Assembly (NCBI GenBank): GCA_030691585.1
Contig: JAUYEC010000069.1
Span: 1 to 10,543 of the forward strand
Length of the DNA stretch: 10,543 nt
Direction of reading: 5' to 3'
From: Candidatus Omnitrophota bacterium
GTDB taxonomy: Bacteria > Omnitrophota > Gorgyraeia > Gygaellales > Profunditerraquicolaceae
Below the pieces are notes generated by a model that had not been told where the DNA came from, made no database searches, and was given only the letters and a program-made list of their open reading frames with translations. Below, one piece after another: positions 6,158 through 10,543 of this stretch. Position numbers and translations under genes: made by a program. How positions within the stretch are numbered: position 1 is the first letter of the stretch; the number at the start of each line of letters is the position of its first letter.

Positions 6158-9100
6158 TGTTTAAGAAAATAATCTCTATATTTTTAATTTTTTTACATCT
6201 GGCTGCTTTCGGCCCTGTCAGAGAAGCTTTGGCTTTTTATGCCGACAGCGCGAGCTATCGTTTGAGCGGGGCAGCGTTGAATTCCGGAGGGGCGGGGCGG
6301 GCCGCATCTTCATACGTGCTCTTGGAGGATACGGTCGGCGGTCTATGCAAAGGGGAATTTGACGGCGATAATTATGTCTTAGACGGCGGCTTTGTCAGCG
6401 CGGCGTTATCCGGCCCGCCTGTGCAGAGTAAGGATATACCGGGCCAACTCATAGAAGTAGGCAAAGATAAAAATAATGCTTTTAATTTAGATGATTATTT
6501 TGAAAGCCCTGATGGCATCCCATTGACATACGCGGTAAGCGGTAATTCCAAGATAGGCGTTAAAATCGACCCCCAAACGCACAAAGTCAGCATAACGCCC
6601 GCGAAAAATTGGCAGGGGAAAGAAACCGTAAAATTTATTGCTTTAGATTCCGAAGGTAATTCTGTTGAAAGCAGGGAAGTCACATTGCGGGCCGGCAGCG
6701 GCCCGGTAATCGAACAAATAGAAACGGTGCCGGAAAAAATAGTCAAAAAGGACGCGGTAAAAATAAAGGTCAAAGTTAAAAATCTGGATAAGAAAAAAAT
6801 CAAGGTTACTTACAGCGATTCTATTAAGGAAGAAAAATCCTCGCAGGATGCGTCAGAGGCAGGGGTGTGGTATTCGCAAGCCGATTGGCAGGCCGCGGCT
6901 AAGGGGATTTACAGAATTGAAGTAACGGCAACTGACAGCGCGGGCCTGTCTGATTCAAAAACCATTTCCTTAAACGTATTTGATACCAATGCTCCGCCCG
7001 TATTAAAGCCGATCGCGGCTATAAATATTAAGGAAGGCGATTTAGCTGTTGTTTCTCCTTCGGCATCTGATTCTGACGGCGATGCGGTATCTTTCTATTA
7101 TTACGCGCCGCTTGATGATCATGGCCAATGGCGGACCGGTTTTGACGACGCGGGAAAATATACCGCTGAAGTAGCCGTGTCAGACGGCAGAGATACTGTC
7201 CGCCAGACGGTTGCGATAATAGTGGAAAACAGCCCGCGGCCGCCGGATAAAGTGGGTTTAAAAGTGGAGCCGGCAACCGCCTTTATGAACGATACAATTA
7301 AAATTACGATTTTTCCTTTTGACCCGGACAAGGAAGATAAAGAGCTGAATTATTCCATTGATAAAGGCAACGGCGAGGCCGTAAAAGGCAAGATTGCTAA
7401 CAATACGGAGTATGCGGCTACGGTAAAGTTTGACAAAAAAGGAGAATACTCGGTTTCTGCGACAATCACGGATAATGATAATCTCATTAAGACCGAAAAA
7501 ATCGGCATAGACATTGACGATATCAACTCTTCCGTGAACCCGATCATGGGAGATTTTGACGGTAACGGCCTGACGGACCTGGGCGTGCATAATTACGCAA
7601 ACGGAGAATGGAATATCTGTTTTTCCGTCAAAGGCGAATTTCCGAGTGCTGTGCCTTGGCTGGCTAATTTCGGCGGTTCCCGGGATTGGTGGCCGATAGG
7701 CGGCGATTTTGACGGCGACGGCAAGTCGGACATAGGAATCTATAATTGGCGTGAAGGGCAATTCAAAGCCGCGCTGTCAACAGGGGGAGGTTTTTCTGCC
7801 GCGGATAAATGGCAGTTTAGTTTTCCTGAACACTCGGAGGCCTGGCGGCCGTCTACCGGAAACTTCAACGGTGATAGATACACCGACTTTATTTTTTATA
7901 ATAAGGACGACGGTACGATCAAAGTCGCCTTAGGCAGCAGTTCGGGTTTTGGAGGGTTCAGTGAGCGGCCGGTTGATCTAAAACTCAAGGACTGCGCGCC
8001 TTTGTCCGGAGATTTTAACGGCGACGGCCTGACTGATCTTTGTCTGTTCAATAAATCATCAGGCGAGTTTACGGTCTTTTTCTCCAATACGGAAAAATTT
8101 GTGGAAGGCAAATCCTGGATAACCGGGTTCGCTAAAGACAAAGACCCGTTAGCCGCTGATTTTAATAATGACGGCCTCGCGGATATCGGATATTGGGATA
8201 AGGATAACCATAATTGGTATTATGCTATTGCTACCGGAGACCGATTTAAAGAAATACCGGAGAAACGCGTATGGCTGGATTCATTCGGCACCAACAATGA
8301 CGAGGTTGCTTCAGTAGGGGATTTTAACGGCGACGGTATCGCCGACGCCGCTGTTTTTGATCAAGATAAAGTCGGTATAACCCGTTGGGCGGTTAAAATC
8401 CGTAAGGATATAAAGCCTAGCGGCCTTTTAACCGAGATTGACAATGGCATGGGCGGAAAGACTAAAATTACCTATACTTATGCCGCGGAATCCGATAATA
8501 AACTCCTGCCTTTTCCGGTCTATGTTACAAGTTCAGTGGTTTTGGTAAATAGCGTTCCCTCCGGAAGATATGCGAGTTATGCGCAGGAATTTGTTTATTC
8601 CGACGGGTATTTTGACCCGGTGGAGCGTGAATTCCGGGGTTTCGCTAAAGTAAAAGTTACTGACGCGGCAAGCAAAAATTATACCGAGACATATTTTCTG
8701 CAAGGCAGGAGCGATAAAGACGAAGACGGCGCCTTAAAAGGCCAGATTAAAAGGATTGCCGCTTATGACGGGAATCTTGACTACTATGGAATAGGCAAAA
8801 TAATCAGCGATACCGTCAATAAATACGAGGTAAAAAAAGCAGGTCCCGAGGATAAAAATCTGGGTTTTCCCGCCCTCACCGAGCAGGTTGCTACTGTTTG
8901 GCATGAAAATGGAAGCTCCATTGAAACCAAAAGTAAATTTACCTATGATAATTTCGGAAATGTTATCGAGGCAAAAGACGAAGCAGATGCCTCAAAGGCA
9001 GGCGTGCCTGAAGTCCAGAATGCCGTTTATAAAAAATCCACACAAACCGTCTATTCACTTCCGTATGAACTCGGTTTTAACCATCCGCTCGAGGCTGTTC

Positions 9101-10455
9101 TCAAAGACAAAGACGGAAATATCATTTCTAAAAAGGCCTTTGAATACGATACCAAAGGCAACTTGATCAAGGATACAGTTTTTATCCTTCCGCTCTCCGT
9201 TTCGTCCGTTAACCCGCAAACACGATATTCTTACGACTTGTTCGGCAATCTCGTCTCCGCTGCTAATGCTAAAGGCGCCGTGGTAACCACTGATTACGAG
9301 ATTATCTTTAATACCTATCCGCAAAAGGCCGTCAATTCCTTGGAGCATACCCTTACCTATATATATGAGCCCAAATTCGGCACGCTCAAATCTACTACTG
9401 ATGCTAACGGCACTGTTACTACTTCTGTTTATGATTCTTTGGGCCGGGCCACCAGCACGCAGATTAACGGGCAACCCGTTGCAATGTATGAATATCCCAA
9501 TTTTAATACTAAGACTGCTACCAATGCCTTGGGCTTATTCAAAACCGAATATATTGACGGTTTAGGCAGAAAATACAAAACTGTTTCTTCGGGTGAAGAC
9601 GGCGCGGTCCAAAGAAATGTCTCCAGCGAGGTTTTCTATAATGACCGCGGCCAGAAAGAAAAAGAGTCCTTGCCGCATTATGCCGACGAGGATGTAAAAA
9701 ATATCGCATATACAAAGTATGTCTATGACATCCGGGGCAGGGTAATAAAAACAATAGCGGATTTTCCCGGAAGCTTAAAGGATGTTGAAAGTTCGCTAAA
9801 TTACGTAAATTTGCTTTATGCGGAATCAACTGATCCTGGGGAGCACAGAAAAGGCGTCTTAAAAGATGTTTACGGTAATATTATTGAAGTAACCGAATTT
9901 ACCCAGGGCGGCGTCTATAAGACTAAATATGAATACGACAGCCAAAATAACTTAACTCGGACTATTGACGCCCAAAGTAATGCGGTCCAGATATTCTATG
10001 ATTCCCTCGGTCGTAAGATTAAGATGATCGATCCCGATATGGGGATCTGGGCTTATGAGTACGACGTCATTGGTAACCTGATTAAGCAAACCGACGCCAA
10101 AGGCCAAGTGTTAGTTTTTGACTACGACAAGATCAACAGATTAACCAAAAAGTCATTGCGAGGAGCCGCAGGCGACGAAGCGACCGAGGGCGAAGCCCGA
10201 GGGAGTGCCGAGGCCGATAGGACGAGGCCAATCTCCGAGTATTCCTATGACGATTCAACAAAAGAAAACTGTGTCGGCAGGCTATCTAAAGTAAAAGACC
10301 GAAGCGGTTCTACTGAATTTTTCTATGATAAATTGGGCAGGGAAGTAAAATCCATAAAAACCATTGATGCCGTCGCCTATCCTGTTGAGCGCGCCTATGA
10401 TGATTTAGACCGGCTTACCGCCTTGAAATACCCCGATGGTGGAATCGTCAATTAG
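6157..10455 (+). CDS. Exported FG-GAP / TcdB-midN-like / YD-repeat (Rhs) protein, ended by an in-frame TAG
   Basis: 1432 residues up to the TAG. A signal peptide (about 1-26, ending REALA) leads into a short module seen in exported proteins of uncultured bacteria (31-82, SASYRLSGAALNSGG, NYVLDGGFVSA). A cadherin-like domain (about 90-180) and three Ig/PKD-like domains (about 183-275, 279-355, 358-456) follow. Six FG-GAP/VCBS motifs start near 464, 515, 567, 617, 667 and 721 (GDFDGNGLTDLGV, GDFNGDGLTDL), enough for a six-bladed Ca-binding propeller. A TcdB-midN-like part spans 755-850 (LLTEIDNGMGGKTKITYTY, REFRGF). YD repeats fill the rest (YDSLGRATSTQ, YDVIGNLIKQTDAKGQ, YDKLGREVKSI). This matches the part of a TcB/Rhs cocoon protein that follows SpvB. 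It overlaps the previous stop by 1 nt and has no clear Shine-Dalgarno. The frame stays open after TAG, so the gene is interrupted or the true product is shorter; an Rhs core and toxin tip, if any, are outside the window. Confidence 0.85.
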   Translation: MFKKIISIFLIFLHLAAFGPVREALAFYADSASYRLSGAALNSGGAGRAASSYVLLEDTVGGLCKGEFDGDNYVLDGGFVSAALSGPPVQSKDIPGQLIEVGKDKNNAFNLDDYFESPDGIPLTYAVSGNSKIGVKIDPQTHKVSITPAKNWQGKETVKFIALDSEGNSVESREVTLRAGSGPVIEQIETVPEKIVKKDAVKIKVKVKNLDKKKIKVTYSDSIKEEKSSQDASEAGVWYSQADWQAAAKGIYRIEVTATDSAGLSDSKTISLNVFDTNAPPVLKPIAAINIKEGDLAVVSPSASDSDGDAVSFYYYAPLDDHGQWRTGFDDAGKYTAEVAVSDGRDTVRQTVAIIVENSPRPPDKVGLKVEPATAFMNDTIKITIFPFDPDKEDKELNYSIDKGNGEAVKGKIANNTEYAATVKFDKKGEYSVSATITDNDNLIKTEKIGIDIDDINSSVNPIMGDFDGNGLTDLGVHNYANGEWNICFSVKGEFPSAVPWLANFGGSRDWWPIGGDFDGDGKSDIGIYNWREGQFKAALSTGGGFSAADKWQFSFPEHSEAWRPSTGNFNGDRYTDFIFYNKDDGTIKVALGSSSGFGGFSERPVDLKLKDCAPLSGDFNGDGLTDLCLFNKSSGEFTVFFSNTEKFVEGKSWITGFAKDKDPLAADFNNDGLADIGYWDKDNHNWYYAIATGDRFKEIPEKRVWLDSFGTNNDEVASVGDFNGDGIADAAVFDQDKVGITRWAVKIRKDIKPSGLLTEIDNGMGGKTKITYTYAAESDNKLLPFPVYVTSSVVLVNSVPSGRYASYAQEFVYSDGYFDPVEREFRGFAKVKVTDAASKNYTETYFLQGRSDKDEDGALKGQIKRIAAYDGNLDYYGIGKIISDTVNKYEVKKAGPEDKNLGFPALTEQVATVWHENGSSIETKSKFTYDNFGNVIEAKDEADASKAGVPEVQNAVYKKSTQTVYSLPYELGFNHPLEAVLKDKDGNIISKKAFEYDTKGNLIKDTVFILPLSVSSVNPQTRYSYDLFGNLVSAANAKGAVVTTDYEIIFNTYPQKAVNSLEHTLTYIYEPKFGTLKSTTDANGTVTTSVYDSLGRATSTQINGQPVAMYEYPNFNTKTATNALGLFKTEYIDGLGRKYKTVSSGEDGAVQRNVSSEVFYNDRGQKEKESLPHYADEDVKNIAYTKYVYDIRGRVIKTIADFPGSLKDVESSLNYVNLLYAESTDPGEHRKGVLKDVYGNIIEVTEFTQGGVYKTKYEYDSQNNLTRTIDAQSNAVQIFYDSLGRKIKMIDPDMGIWAYEYDVIGNLIKQTDAKGQVLVFDYDKINRLTKKSLRGAAGDEATEGEARGSAEADRTRPISEYSYDDSTKENCVGRLSKVKDRSGSTEFFYDKLGREVKSIKTIDAVAYPVERAYDDLDRLTALKYPDGGIVN
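10153..10236. repeat. GC-rich dispersed repeat inserted in frame in the YD-repeat gene
   Basis: The segment begins TCATTGCGAGGAGC, contains GCGACGAAGC and ends CCAATCTCC. These are the recognisable pieces of a short dispersed repeat common in many bacterial genomes (ATTGCGAGGAGCGAAGCGACGAAGCAATCTC type), here with extra internal sequence including the small hairpin GGGCGAAGCCC. The first 80 nt are about two-thirds G+C, clearly above the flanking gene. It is translated as a low-complexity stretch (RGAAGDEATEGEARGSAEAD) between two otherwise normal YD repeats (YDKINRLTKKSL and PISEYSYDD), so it interrupts the repeat periodicity without breaking the frame. The family assignment is from memory of the motif. 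Confidence 0.6.
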
Positions 10456-10543
10456 TCTTATGAGATAAATTCCGGTTTATTGGAACGGGTTTACGCCAAC
10501 GACGGACGACTGCCGGCGGACGACTATGTCCAATCCATCACCT
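10456..10543 (+). pseudogene. In-frame continuation of the YD-repeat gene after TAG (runs off window)
   Basis: After TAG 10453-10455 the same frame stays open to the window edge for 29 codons. It reads as a normal Rhs repeat: KYPDGGIVN, stop, SYEINSGLLERVYANDGRL, then YVQSIT. Rhs proteins typically have a residue such as Tyr at the stop position (PDG.VVNYSY..GLLE). One base change (TAT or TAC to TAG) would explain the break. TAG is used as a genuine stop by the gene at 4213-5181, which argues against reassignment of TAG. It is either a nonsense mutation, rare readthrough, or a sequencing error. Confidence 0.65.

Noticed and set aside
7258..7761. Long minus-strand ORFs opposite the FG-GAP region
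   Set aside because: The + strand frame has clear domain motifs throughout; the antisense frames show no family features and are shadows.
10453..10455. TAG reassigned to an amino acid
   Set aside because: The gene at 4213-5181 uses TAG at the position where its paralogue uses TAA, so TAG behaves as a stop here.

Overview
The window suggests an uncultured Gram-negative bacterium. The first gene ends like an outer-membrane beta-barrel, and at least six of the seven genes downstream or beside it encode Sec-exported proteins. The REP-type palindromes that read as VGTGFKPVPT, the mix of Ig/discoidin/SpvB/FG-GAP/YD-repeat proteins and the tail-collar fibres remind me of Omnitrophota and related uncultured lineages. 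That taxonomic guess is inference only; there is no marker gene here. All genes are on the + strand.

Layout. (1) 2-571: 3' part of an outer-membrane beta-barrel gene. (2) 572-834: intergenic leader with a near-consensus sigma70 promoter, two adjacent REP palindromes, further hairpins and an intrinsic terminator placed between promoter and gene. (3) 835-1362: exported Ig-like protein with a Pro-rich linker and only the first part of an F5/8C (discoidin) domain. (4) 1366-3237: exported protein with the rest of that discoidin domain, an Ig-like domain, a ZU5-like module and an SpvB domain. It is in the same reading frame as the preceding gene, separated by one stop codon and about 150 nt that carry a new start, a signal peptide and a REP palindrome. 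(5) 3255-4235, 4213-5181 and 5189-6157: three tandem paralogues, each with a signal peptide, an N-terminal fibre-type domain and a phage tail-collar domain containing a periodic array of five HxH motifs. (6) 6157-10455: large exported protein with Ig/cadherin-like domains, six FG-GAP repeats, a TcdB-midN-like segment and YD/Rhs repeats. It is interrupted by a TAG after which the YD-repeat frame stays open to the window edge.

Genes 835 to 10455 are almost continuous (gaps of 3, 17 and 7 nt; overlaps of 23 and 1 nt), so they probably form one operon. The domain order SpvB, then FG-GAP/midN/YD, is that of a TcB-type (insecticidal toxin complex) or related Rhs cocoon protein. Here it is divided between two Sec-exported proteins with three metal-binding fibre candidates encoded between them. 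My working view is a cell-surface or secreted Rhs/Tc-like assembly with dedicated receptor-binding fibres. The locus also shows heavy remodelling: a split domain, REP DNA translated inside a signal peptide, a GC-rich repeat translated inside the Rhs protein, tandem duplication with local sequence homogenisation, and a premature stop.
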